Positions 1 to 6,216 of a stretch of 9,473 nucleotides of DNA are shown here, in pieces; within the stretch, counting starts at the first letter, position 1; each line of letters opens with the position of its first letter. Origin of the DNA: CAZJFC01 sp964545245 (GTDB lineage Bacteria > Pseudomonadota > Alphaproteobacteria > Rickettsiales > 21-14-0-20-44-7); NCBI GenBank assembly GCA_964545245.1, contig CAZJFC010000064.1, forward strand, positions 1-9,473, given 5' to 3'. The notes under the pieces were generated by a model, which was not told where the DNA came from, ran no database searches, and saw nothing but the letters and a program-made list of their open reading frames with translations. The position numbers and the translations under genes are program-made.

Positions 1-858
1 CGAATCGGCCAGCGCGAGTGGGATTGATGCTGCCGAGGTGTTGGCGTGCCTGTCCACGGTGACGATTACCTTCGATTTATCCAGCCCCGCGCGCTCGGCG
101 ATTGCGTCCATGATGCGTAAGTTGGCCTGATGCGGAACCAGCCAGTCGATATCATTGATGGTAAGGCCGTTGGCGGCGATGATTTCCTGCACGCTTGCCG
201 TCATTTTCTCCACCGCGTGTTTGAACACTTCGCGTCCCTGCATTTTCAGCACGCCCACGGATTTATTGCTTGCCCCGCCATCGACATATAGCTGCTCGTA
301 ATATGTGCCGTCGGATTGCAGTTTGTGCGCGATTATCCCCGGCTTATCGCTTGCCGCCAGCACTACCACGCCTGCGCCGTCGCCGAACAGAACGCAGGTT
401 CCACGGTCGTTCCAGTCGAGGATGCGGGTGAGGGTTTCCGCGCCGATGACCAGCACGGTTTTTGCCTGACCGAGTTTTATCAGGTTGTCGGCACTGGCGA
501 GGGCGTAAACAAAGCCGGAGCAGACCGCCTGTATGTCATAGGCAAAACCTGTGGTGATGCCGAGTTTCTTCTGCACCATCGTTGCGGTGGAAGGGAAGGT
601 GTTATCCGGCGTGGTGGTGGCGACTATTATTGCGTCCACCTTATCCAGCCCCGCTTTTTTGAGCGCTTCTTTCGCGGCGGCGGCGGCGAGGTCTGAGGTG
701 AGTTCGCCCTCGGCGGCGATGTAGCGCTGCGTCATCCCGGTGCGGCTGATTATCCACTCATCCGAGGTTTCGAGATGGGCGGGCAGGCCGGCGTTTTTCA
801 CGCAGTTCGCCGGGAGATAGGAGCCTACGGAAATGATTTTTGAATAGATTTGTGACAT
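1..858 (-). CDS. fabH: 3-oxoacyl-ACP synthase III (KAS III), 3' end cut by window edge
   Basis: FabH starts type II fatty-acid synthesis in the cytoplasm by condensing an acyl-CoA primer (usually acetyl-CoA) with malonyl-ACP. The reading frame opens with ATG at 858 (MSQIYSKIISVGSYLPA) and stays open to base 1, giving 286 codons. The family is usually about 320 residues, so only some 35 C-terminal residues should lie beyond the edge. The Cys-His-Asn catalytic triad is complete: Cys113 in DIQAVCSGF, His243 in VPHQAN and Asn273 in HANTSAASIP. The TSDEWIISRTGM segment (31-42) and the GDGAGVVVL segment (159-167) are also typical. The start lies 7 nt after the plsX stop, with no strong ribosome binding site, so translation is probably coupled to plsX. 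Function is secure. Primer specificity (acetyl- or branched-chain) cannot be read from this sequence. Confidence 0.96.
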   Translation of the reverse strand, partial: MSQIYSKIISVGSYLPANCVKNAGLPAHLETSDEWIISRTGMTQRYIAAEGELTSDLAAAAAKEALKKAGLDKVDAIIVATTTPDNTFPSTATMVQKKLGITTGFAYDIQAVCSGFVYALASADNLIKLGQAKTVLVIGAETLTRILDWNDRGTCVLFGDGAGVVVLAASDKPGIIAHKLQSDGTYYEQLYVDGGASNKSVGVLKMQGREVFKHAVEKMTASVQEIIAANGLTINDIDWLVPHQANLRIMDAIAERAGLDKSKVIVTVDRHANTSAASIPLALADS

Positions 859-865
859 GAAAATA

Positions 866-1888
866 TTATTCGACTAATTCGTCATTCTCACTGGCGAAGC
901 CAATCTCGTCAATGATTCTTTGGTTGATTTTATCGGTTATCAGGTTGACGGCGACATCGATCGCGTTGGCAAAGCCGATATGGTCCATGCTGCCGTGGCT
1001 TTTAACGATGATGCCGTTAAGGCCAAGGAACATCGCGCCGTTATGGGCGCGCGGGTCGATTTTCTTGAAAATGGAGCGTAAGGCCGGGCGTGCCATAATT
1101 GCGCCGAATTTGGAAAAGAGCGAGGAGGTAAGACCCATCTTGATATATTCGCTGCACAGCTTGCCGATGCCCTCGGCGGTTTTGAGTGCGATATTGCCGG
1201 TGAAGCCATCGGTCACGATAACGTCCACGGTTCCGGCGGCGATGTCGTTGCCTTCCACAAAGCCGTAGAATTTTATCGGGAGGTGGGTGTTTTGCAGCAT
1301 CTCGGCGGCCTGGCGCACGGAGTCAACGCCCTTGCCTGCTTCCGAGCCGATATTGAGGATGCCTACGGTCGCGTCACGCTTGCCCAGCACCGCGCGGGCG
1401 AATGCCTCGCCCATCACGCCGAACTGGAAAAGGTTGTCGGCGGAGCATTCGGGGTTCGCGCCAAGGTCGAGCATTACGGACTGGCCTTTGCGGGTGGGGA
1501 ATAATGAGCAGATGGCGGGGCGGTCAATCCCCGGCAGGGTGCGCAGCGCGATTTTTGACATCGCCATCAGCGCCCCGGTATTGCCGCCGGAAATCGCGGC
1601 GTCGGCGCGGCCTTCCTTAACCGCGTCAATGGCGAGGAACATGGAGGAGTTGCGCCCCTGACGCAGCGCCTGCGAGGGTTTGTCGTCGTTTGAAATTATG
1701 ATATCGGTGTGGACGAATTCGTATTTATGCTCAAGCGCCGGATATTTGCCGAGCACAGGCTCGACCTTGCTGTTATCGCCAAAAATGATGAAGCGCAGGG
1801 CAGGGTGGCGCACGACCGCCTCATTCGCTCCCTGTATGACTGATTGCGGCGCTTTGTCGCCTCCCATTGCGTCGAGTGCAATTTTCAT
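866..1888 (-). CDS. plsX: Phosphate acyltransferase PlsX
   Basis: PlsX converts acyl-ACP and phosphate into acyl-phosphate, the acyl donor used by PlsY in the first step of phospholipid synthesis. It is a soluble, peripherally membrane-associated enzyme. The 340-residue product has the usual family length and carries the family blocks in order: LDAMGGD (5-11), the SGGNTGALMA loop (100-109), RPA (123-125), LDLGAN (140-145) and VTDGFTGNIALK in the C-terminal half. The ATG at 1888 is preceded by AAGG (minus strand, 1896-1893) at 4 nt spacing, and the conserved N-terminus KIALDAMGGD begins at residue 2, so this start is well supported. It is followed at 7 nt by fabH and preceded at 114 nt by rpmF, the order also known from E. 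coli. The upstream spacer has inverted repeats that could affect its translation. Confidence 0.97.
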   Translation of the reverse strand: MKIALDAMGGDKAPQSVIQGANEAVVRHPALRFIIFGDNSKVEPVLGKYPALEHKYEFVHTDIIISNDDKPSQALRQGRNSSMFLAIDAVKEGRADAAISGGNTGALMAMSKIALRTLPGIDRPAICSLFPTRKGQSVMLDLGANPECSADNLFQFGVMGEAFARAVLGKRDATVGILNIGSEAGKGVDSVRQAAEMLQNTHLPIKFYGFVEGNDIAAGTVDVIVTDGFTGNIALKTAEGIGKLCSEYIKMGLTSSLFSKFGAIMARPALRSIFKKIDPRAHNGAMFLGLNGIIVKSHGSMDHIGFANAIDVAVNLITDKINQRIIDEIGFASENDELVE

Positions 1889-1897
1889 AGAACCTTA

Positions 1898-1969
1898 AAA
1901 AAACCTCTCTGGTACATGCAAAGAACCTATCGGATTAACTAAACTTGCACCGTGTAAATTAGGTTTTTT
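1898..1969 (-). repeat. Nested, mutually exclusive inverted repeats in the rpmF-plsX spacer
   Basis: The 114-nt spacer holds a perfect 9-bp inverted repeat, AAAAAACCT at 1898-1906 and AGGTTTTTT at 1961-1969. The right arm also matches AACCTA at 1924-1929 (through TAGGTT at 1960-1965). It can also close a compact hairpin over 1937-1965, with about 11 pairs, one bulge and a 3-nt loop (inner stem about 1945-1949 with 1953-1957, including one G-U pair). In the minus-strand transcript the last arm ends just before the AAGG ribosome binding site of plsX. A further small hairpin (CTGCT-AAAA-AGCAG in the minus-strand RNA) lies directly after rpmF, about 1985-1998. A role in setting plsX expression is inference; the pairings are seen. 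Confidence 0.45.
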
Positions 1970-2002
1970 GATGATTGCTGCAACTGCTTTTTAGCAGGAC
2001 GC

Positions 2003-2203
2003 CTAGCCGGCTGAATTTTCTTCAGCTTTTTCAAACACGTTGCGGCCTTTGTAGAAGCCGTCCGGGCTTACGTGGTGAGGAAGTTTCAGTTCGCCCGTGG
2101 TTGAATCCTCAACATAGGTGCGGGTTTTCTTCGCGTGCTTCATGTTAGCGCTCTTGCGCATGCCGGTCATCGCACGGGATTTCTTTCTTTTAGGTACAGC
2201 CAT
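2003..2203 (-). CDS. rpmF: 50S ribosomal protein L32
   Basis: L32 is a small basic protein of the large ribosomal subunit. The 66-residue product begins MAVPKRKKSRAMTGMRKSAN, the hallmark N-terminus of the family, and continues with the TYVEDSTTGELKLPHH segment (residues 29-44) and a GFYKGRNV C-terminal block, as in alphaproteobacterial L32. It has no cysteines, so it is the zinc-independent form with no CxxC pairs. The ATG at 2203 has a clear AGAGG ribosome binding site at 2213-2209 with 5 nt spacing. It heads the rpmF-plsX-fabH cluster, but the yceD (DUF177) gene that often sits directly upstream is absent; a divergent tRNA lies there instead. Confidence 0.97.
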   Translation of the reverse strand: MAVPKRKKSRAMTGMRKSANMKHAKKTRTYVEDSTTGELKLPHHVSPDGFYKGRNVFEKAEENSAG

Positions 2204-2233
2204 GTTAGCCTCTTTTTTAATCTTGGAGGGCGG

Positions 2234-2262
2234 CTTTTATCATGCAAATTGCCATTATGCAA
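2234..2262 (-). promoter_or_regulatory. Probable promoter of rpmF-plsX-fabH
   Basis: On the minus strand TTGCAT (2262-2257) is followed after 17 nt by TAAAAG (2239-2234), part of GATAAAAG. A start near 2228 would give a leader of about 25 nt before the rpmF ATG, containing the AGAGG site. The -10 match is imperfect. TTGCAT occurs a second time at 2247-2242, one to two helical turns downstream, inside the spacer between the two elements. Confidence 0.45.
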
Positions 2263-2291
2263 GGGTTTTTGAGAATATTTTCCGATAGGAA

Positions 2292-2320
2292 TTGACAAAA
2301 CCGCCCGCAACCCCTAAATC
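2292..2320 (+). promoter_or_regulatory. Probable promoter of tRNA-Val
   Basis: A perfect TTGACA -35 hexamer at 2292-2297 is followed after 17 nt by TAAATC (2315-2320), a weak -10. Transcription would start near 2327, some 13 nt before the mature 5' end of the tRNA. This short leader is normal for a single tRNA gene. The weak -10 is the main doubt. Confidence 0.5.
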
Positions 2321-2339
2321 CTAGAGCCTGATTGTTTTA

Positions 2340-2416
2340 GGGCGGCTAGCTCAGCTGGTTAGAGTACAACGTTGACATCGTTGGGGTCGGAGGTTCGAGT
2401 CCTCTGCCGCCCACCA
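2340..2416 (+). tRNA. tRNA-Val (anticodon GAC)
   Basis: The 77-nt gene folds fully. The acceptor arm is GGGCGGC with GCCGCCC and discriminator A, and CCA is encoded. The D arm is GCTC/GAGT with a G-U closing pair. The anticodon stem CAACG/CGTTG holds the loop TTGACAT, giving anticodon GAC, which reads the valine codon GUC (and GUU by wobble). The variable loop is GGGTC, and the T arm GGAGG-TTCGAGT-CCTCT has one G-U pair. It is the only plus-strand gene of the window, divergent from rpmF and convergent with the 206-residue gene, whose stop is 27 nt away. Confidence 0.97.
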
Positions 2417-2437
2417 GCCTCTGGTCAGGCAAGTTTT
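2417..2437 (+). terminator. Weak hairpin and T-run after tRNA-Val
   Basis: GCCT (2417-2420) pairs with AGGC (2427-2430) around a 6-nt loop and is followed by AAGTTTT. An overlapping alternative pairs ACCAG (2413-2417) with CTGGT (2421-2425), but it includes the tRNA CCA end. The stem is only 4-5 bp and the T-run is 4, so this is at best a weak intrinsic terminator. No better one lies between the tRNA and the convergent gene. Confidence 0.2.
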
Positions 2438-2443
2438 CCATGT

Positions 2444-3064
2444 TTAAAGAATCCGGCTGTTGCTTTCGCGGAAAACCCTGTTCTGGTGGCCGGTTTGATG
2501 TAGGGGTAAGGAGTTTTCCCGGTTTTCAAGCCATTCATGAAGCGCGATGACGGTTTCTTTCGAGGAGGCAAAACCGCCAGCCGGTGATTGCGCAAAAAAT
2601 GCGGTGAGTTTGCCAAATATCGTCCGTTCCGGCGCATCAACTTTCTGCTCATGGTACAAATCCGCCAGTTCATGATATGCGGTAACAAGGTTCCTTATGG
2701 CAACCGCTTTTTTGCTGAAGCGGTTGAATATGCCCAATTTGTTTTCCAGAGGTGTAAGCGTTGCGGAATCCAGCGGGGTGGCATCCACGTAATAAACCGG
2801 GTTGGCGCGGACGGTAAGTTTCAGCCCGTTGCCGCGCAGGTCAATCTCCCCCGGTTCAACCCGCGCGATATTTACCAGCGCGGTGTAAATGGTTTTTCTC
2901 TCATCGCCGGTGAGGGGCGCGGTATAGGTGAGTTCTATGCCCGGCCACGGGATGCCGCCGAACCTGCTTTTGGAAAACTCGACCTTAAAAAATTCCCCAA
3001 GGAATTGCCTGTATACCTCAATGAAACTTTCTTCGGTCAGGAACCTGTTTATCGATATGCTCAT
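2444..3064 (-). CDS. Unrecognised 206-residue protein, last gene of the transporter/oxidoreductase cluster
   Basis: I do not recognise this family. The product begins MSISINRFLTEESFIEVYRQ, has no signal peptide, no transmembrane stretch and no cysteine, and looks like a soluble cytoplasmic protein. The first half alternates short polar and strand-like segments (for example GIELTYTAPL, LKLTVRANPVYYVDA). The second half is mainly helical and charged (roughly residues 113-183), and the C-terminus is hydrophilic. The ATG at 3064 shares one base with the stop of the oxidoreductase gene (TGATG), and AAGGGG lies 10 nt upstream inside that gene, so translation is very probably coupled. The coupling suggests it acts with the flavoenzyme, as a partner or an enzyme on the same substrate; this is inference from position only. 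The coding call rests on the overlap, the ribosome binding site and the length. Confidence 0.8.
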   Translation of the reverse strand: MSISINRFLTEESFIEVYRQFLGEFFKVEFSKSRFGGIPWPGIELTYTAPLTGDERKTIYTALVNIARVEPGEIDLRGNGLKLTVRANPVYYVDATPLDSATLTPLENKLGIFNRFSKKAVAIRNLVTAYHELADLYHEQKVDAPERTIFGKLTAFFAQSPAGGFASSKETVIALHEWLENRENSLPLHQTGHQNRVFRESNSRIL

Positions 3065-4461
3065 CAGATATATGCCCCTTGTCTTGCCTTATCGCGGTTT
3101 TTCAGCATCTCGATTATCTCAAGCGCGAGGTCATGCGCCTGTTTCCGCAGCTCCGGCACGGCGGTGGTTTCCCATAAATCGCCCTTCCTCAGGCTGCCCA
3201 GCGCAAAAATATTATCCGAGGGAAAATCGCCTTTTCCCATCACCGCGCCTTTCGGGTTTGTGCGCAGGCCAATGTGCAGGTTGCCGGTGCGGATTATGTC
3301 TTTCGCCAGCAAATTGCGGATGAGCCTGTCGCCTGAGCGCTCAAGGTTCACTTCCGGCGCGGCACAGTTGATGATGTAATCAAACTCTTCGATAATCAGC
3401 GGTGACTTTGAGCCGCGCGGCTTATAGGCAACGTCGAAATTGCCCTCAAGCGGGTTGATGTGGCAGATGCGTCCGGCCTTTATCTGCAGCTTCCCGCGCA
3501 GGATGTAATTCTGGATGCCGGCATAAACGTCCGGCGGCATGCGGTGGCGGCGCGTATCCCACCACACCCTTAAATGCCGCTCGAACCGCGACTTATCGGC
3601 AAGGGAAAGCTCCTGCCAGATCTTGATCGTATGCGGGCGCAGCGCATCAATGACCGATTGCCACGGTACGCCGGAATGCTTCCCCAGCAGGATCTCCGCG
3701 CGGATATGGCGGTATAGTTTCACCAGTGAGGTTTTTTCCGGCAGCTTCAGCAGGTATTGCGGCTTGTTTTTGATATGCGCCTGCGGCAATAGCCCGTGAC
3801 GCGAAATTACGGTGATTTTCTCCTCATGCCCTTTGTCGAGCAGGGAAGTCGCGAAATCAACCATGGTAAGCCCGCTGCCGATAATCAGGACGCGGGCGGT
3901 TTTTTCAATCTCCTCGACCTTTTTCTGCTCCGCCCACGGGTTGTAGAAAATTTTATGGTGAAGCTGGAACAGGGCTTTCTGCGCGTCGGAAGTGACCGGC
4001 GGCAGGTTGCCAAGCGCAAGGATTACCGCATCGGCCTTGATTATGCTGCTGTCGGCAAGGGTGATGAATAAATCCTCGTTGTCGCGGTCAAGGTCTGTTG
4101 CGGGCTGGCTGATGCGGATAATCTCGTCGGGGAGCTGGGCAAGCTGGGAGGAAAGATATTCACCATATAGCTTGCGCGGGTAAAATGCCGCCGGGTCCAC
4201 CTCATGTTTTTTCAGTTCGAGCCATTCGAGGAAATGTTCCGGCGCGTCGGCAAACGCGCTCATGTTTGAAGCGGGGACGTTGAGCAGGTGTTTTTCGCTC
4301 TTTGTGCCATAGGCCACGCCTTTCGCGAATTCACCGGATTTTTCGATCAGGTAGATCTTAAGCGGGAATTTCGCGTGGCGCGCGATGTTGATTGCGGCAA
4401 GTGTGCCGCTGAACCCCGCGCCGATCACGGCAACCACTTTCCCGTCAGATTGCTTCGGCAT
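3064..4461 (-). CDS. YdhS-like FAD/NAD(P)-binding oxidoreductase (COG4529 type)
   Basis: This 465-residue protein has the layout of the YdhS/COG4529 group of flavoproteins, most members of which have no assigned reaction. An N-terminal FAD-binding Rossmann motif is visible as VIGAGFSGTLAAI (12-24), with the acidic strand end LIEK at 38-41. It is followed by the family-typical GVAYGT (48-53) and HLLNVPASNMSAF (58-70). The ILALGN segment (147-152) matches the second FAD contact of such enzymes. A second dinucleotide motif, LIIGSGLTMVDFA (192-204), fits NAD(P)H binding and has the GLTMVD form usual in this group. No signal peptide or membrane span is seen, so it should be cytoplasmic. The ATG at 4461 lies 17 nt inside the DUF6356 gene and only a poor site (GGGAA) precedes it, so coupling is likely. 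The substrate is unknown; a link to the imported compound is inferred from the cluster. Confidence 0.9.
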   Translation of the reverse strand: MPKQSDGKVVAVIGAGFSGTLAAINIARHAKFPLKIYLIEKSGEFAKGVAYGTKSEKHLLNVPASNMSAFADAPEHFLEWLELKKHEVDPAAFYPRKLYGEYLSSQLAQLPDEIIRISQPATDLDRDNEDLFITLADSSIIKADAVILALGNLPPVTSDAQKALFQLHHKIFYNPWAEQKKVEEIEKTARVLIIGSGLTMVDFATSLLDKGHEEKITVISRHGLLPQAHIKNKPQYLLKLPEKTSLVKLYRHIRAEILLGKHSGVPWQSVIDALRPHTIKIWQELSLADKSRFERHLRVWWDTRRHRMPPDVYAGIQNYILRGKLQIKAGRICHINPLEGNFDVAYKPRGSKSPLIIEEFDYIINCAAPEVNLERSGDRLIRNLLAKDIIRTGNLHIGLRTNPKGAVMGKGDFPSDNIFALGSLRKGDLWETTAVPELRKQAHDLALEIIEMLKNRDKARQGAYI

Positions 4462-4693
4462 AGTTCACGTTCCCGGAGTTTTTGCGCTGTATCTGCTCGA
4501 CGCGTTTTTCAAAAATCGTGCTGATTTTCTTTACCTGCGTGCTGGCGGTGCGGGTGAAAACAAAAGGCAGCAACCCGTGTATAAGCAGGGTGACGGCGGT
4601 GTATGCCAGCGCCCATGACATTTTTATGGTGAAATAAAGATGGACGAAATAATTTTCGCCCGATTCGTTCAGATGTCTTTTAACAAAACTCAT
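4445..4693 (-). CDS. DUF6356-like small membrane protein
   Basis: From the preferred start the product is 82 residues, MSFVKRHLNESGENYFVHLY and onward. The pattern of an N-terminal HL..SGE.YF.HL segment, one hydrophobic stretch (about residues 23-49) with IHGLLPFVF, and a charged helical tail resembles the DUF6356 family of alphaproteobacteria. That family has no known function. I chose the ATG at 4693 because it forms an ATGA overlap with the permease stop and keeps the conserved N-terminus. An in-frame ATG at 4711 would add six residues (MGNGKD) but has no ribosome binding site. AAGG lies very close to the 4693 ATG, and GGGGA lies further upstream. The 3' end overlaps the oxidoreductase start by 17 nt. 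It may be a membrane accessory of the transporter or an unrelated passenger; position alone does not decide. Confidence 0.82.
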   Translation of the reverse strand: MSFVKRHLNESGENYFVHLYFTIKMSWALAYTAVTLLIHGLLPFVFTRTASTQVKKISTIFEKRVEQIQRKNSGNVNYAEAI

Positions 4694-5475
4694 GTCCTTA
4701 CCATTCCCCATTTTTTGATTGTCCGGTTCTCGATGAAATTGAAGATGAATGATTCGGTAATCAGCCCGACAATGATAATGGCGAGCAGGCCCGCAAAAAC
4801 ATTCGCTGTTTCCATTGTATTGCGGTTCTCATAAATAAACCATCCGATTCCGCCTTCGCCGGAACTCACCCCAAAGACAAGCTCGGCGGCGATCAGCGTG
4901 CGCCACGCGAAAGCCCAGGCGACTTTTATCCCGCTGAAAATCGCGGGGAAGGCGGCGGGAATCAGCAGGCTTATGACATACCTGACATGGTTCATGCCGA
5001 GGTTATGCCCCACCATGCGTAATGTCGGGCTGATGCTCCTGAAGCCGTAATGCATATTCAGCGCCATTGTCCACAGCACCGAATGCACAAGCACGAAAAT
5101 AAGGCTGGTCGTGCCGAGGCCGAACCACAGCAGCGCAATCGGCAGCAGCGCGATGGCGGGAAGCGGGTTGAAAACCGAGGTCAGGACGTCAAGCAGGTTT
5201 TCACCAACCCGGCTTGCGCTGGCAAAGGCGGCAAGGATGGTGGCGAGCAACGCGCCAATGCCGAAGCCGATGAACAGCACGCTGAGCGAACTCCATAATT
5301 TTTGGAAAATGATTCCGCTGGCGAGGCCGTCAAGCAAAGCCGCAAGCGTCTGGGTGAAGCTGGGCAGCAGCAGGGTGTTGCCGAGGTTTGAGGCGTAGAA
5401 CTGCCAGAAGGCGAGCAGCACCGCCGTAATCAGGATTTTGGTGATGAGGGTTTTTTTCCTGTTCTCAGGCTGCAT
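4690..5475 (-). CDS. ABC transporter permease, NitT/TauT/SsuC class
   Basis: This is the membrane channel subunit of an importer, 261 residues with about six hydrophobic segments (near 11-28, 65-85, 103-122, 124-143, 185-204 and 224-246). The cytoplasmic coupling region is recognisable as TLRMVGHNLGMNHVRYV followed by LLIPAAFPAIFSGIKVAWAFAW (151-191), the form taken by the EAA loop in the SsuC/TauC/NrtB permeases. The N-terminus is short and basic. The ATG at 5475 has AAGGG at 5487-5483 with 7 nt spacing and overlaps the ATPase gene by 11 nt; the stop overlaps the next start as ATGA. A single permease gene implies a homodimeric channel, as is usual in this class. Substrates of the class include aliphatic sulfonates, taurine, nitrate and vitamin precursors; nothing in the sequence picks one. 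Confidence 0.94.
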   Translation of the reverse strand: MQPENRKKTLITKILITAVLLAFWQFYASNLGNTLLLPSFTQTLAALLDGLASGIIFQKLWSSLSVLFIGFGIGALLATILAAFASASRVGENLLDVLTSVFNPLPAIALLPIALLWFGLGTTSLIFVLVHSVLWTMALNMHYGFRSISPTLRMVGHNLGMNHVRYVISLLIPAAFPAIFSGIKVAWAFAWRTLIAAELVFGVSSGEGGIGWFIYENRNTMETANVFAGLLAIIIVGLITESFIFNFIENRTIKKWGMVRT

Positions 5476-6208
5476 ATGAATACCCTTCGTTCAGGCTGCT
5501 GGTGATGTTTTTATATAGTGATGAATGGTCGCTCTGGCTCACGTTGAATTCCTTGATGATATGCGCAGGCGGGCTGGAAAGCACGATTATGCGCGTGCCG
5601 AGGTTGATCGCTTCCTCGATCGAGTGGGTGACAAGCACCATGGTGAAGGGGCTGTCTTTCCACAATTGGAGCAGCTCATCCTGCAACGCCTTGCGGGTTA
5701 ATGCATCAAGCGCGCCGAAAGGCTCGTCCATTAGTAATATTTCCGGTTTCAGCGCCAGCGAGCGTGCAATCGCAAGCCTTTGCTTCATACCGCCGCTGAG
5801 CTGGTGCGGGTAATAATCCTTATATGGCGTGAGGCGAACCTTGTTTATATAGCTGAGCGCGGTTTCCACGATCTGGTGTTTGTCGAGCCGGTTTTGCAGT
5901 TTCAGCGCGAAGGCGACATTCTCATAAACCGTTTTCCACGGCAGCACCTGGTCAAAATCCTGAAAGACCATGATGCGGTCAGTGCCGGAACCTTTGATGG
6001 TTTTGCCGTTAAGCTGGATGATGCCCTGCGCGGCAGGCTGGAACCCGGCCACGGTACGCAACAGGCTCGATTTCCCGCAGCCGGACGGGCCAAGGATGAC
6101 CACACGCTCGCCACGCTCAAGGCTGAAGCTGACATCATCAACCGTGGTGAAGTTTTTTCCGTCCTGTTGGTAGGAAATCACAATGTTGGAAAGCGATAAA
6201 AGCGCCAT
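5465..6208 (-). CDS. ABC transporter ATP-binding protein, NitT/TauT/SsuB class
   Basis: The cytoplasmic ATPase that powers the importer, 247 residues, has all the nucleotide-binding elements intact. These are Walker A GPSGCGKSS (40-48), Q-loop Gln83 in VFQDFDQVLPW, signature LSGGMKQRLAIARSLA (137-152), Walker B ILLMDEPFGALDALT (157-171) with catalytic Glu162, and His195 in VTHSIEEA. The VFQ....LPW..V.ENVA pattern and the FGALDALTR stretch are typical of SsuB, TauB and NrtD-like ATPases. It starts 8 nt after the stop of the binding-protein gene with a weak AGG site. It overlaps the permease by 11 nt. The last 25 or so residues, after the conserved core, look variable. Function as an importer ATPase is secure. 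Confidence 0.96.
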   Translation of the reverse strand: MALLSLSNIVISYQQDGKNFTTVDDVSFSLERGERVVILGPSGCGKSSLLRTVAGFQPAAQGIIQLNGKTIKGSGTDRIMVFQDFDQVLPWKTVYENVAFALKLQNRLDKHQIVETALSYINKVRLTPYKDYYPHQLSGGMKQRLAIARSLALKPEILLMDEPFGALDALTRKALQDELLQLWKDSPFTMVLVTHSIEEAINLGTRIIVLSSPPAHIIKEFNVSQSDHSSLYKNITSSLNEGYSYAA

Positions 6209-6216
6209 GGCGTTAC

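Noticed and set aside
316..696. A 126-codon plus-strand open frame
   Set aside because: It is antisense to fabH, whose catalytic residues are all visible in the other strand; ending in a glycine run from codon-position effects marks it as a shadow.
1937..1969. Plus-strand intrinsic terminator (hairpin 1937-1965 with a following T-run)
   Set aside because: The shape fits, but there is no plus-strand gene upstream to terminate, and the stem is AT-rich. I report it as a structured spacer instead.
2588..3379. A 263-codon open frame on the plus strand
   Set aside because: It lies opposite two better-supported genes (the 206-residue protein and the YdhS-like oxidoreductase), crosses their junction, and reads as low-plausibility protein. 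It is an antisense shadow.
4693..4711. Longer start of the DUF6356 gene at 4711
   Set aside because: No ribosome binding site precedes it, and the conserved family N-terminus begins at the 4693 ATG, which forms a typical ATGA overlap.
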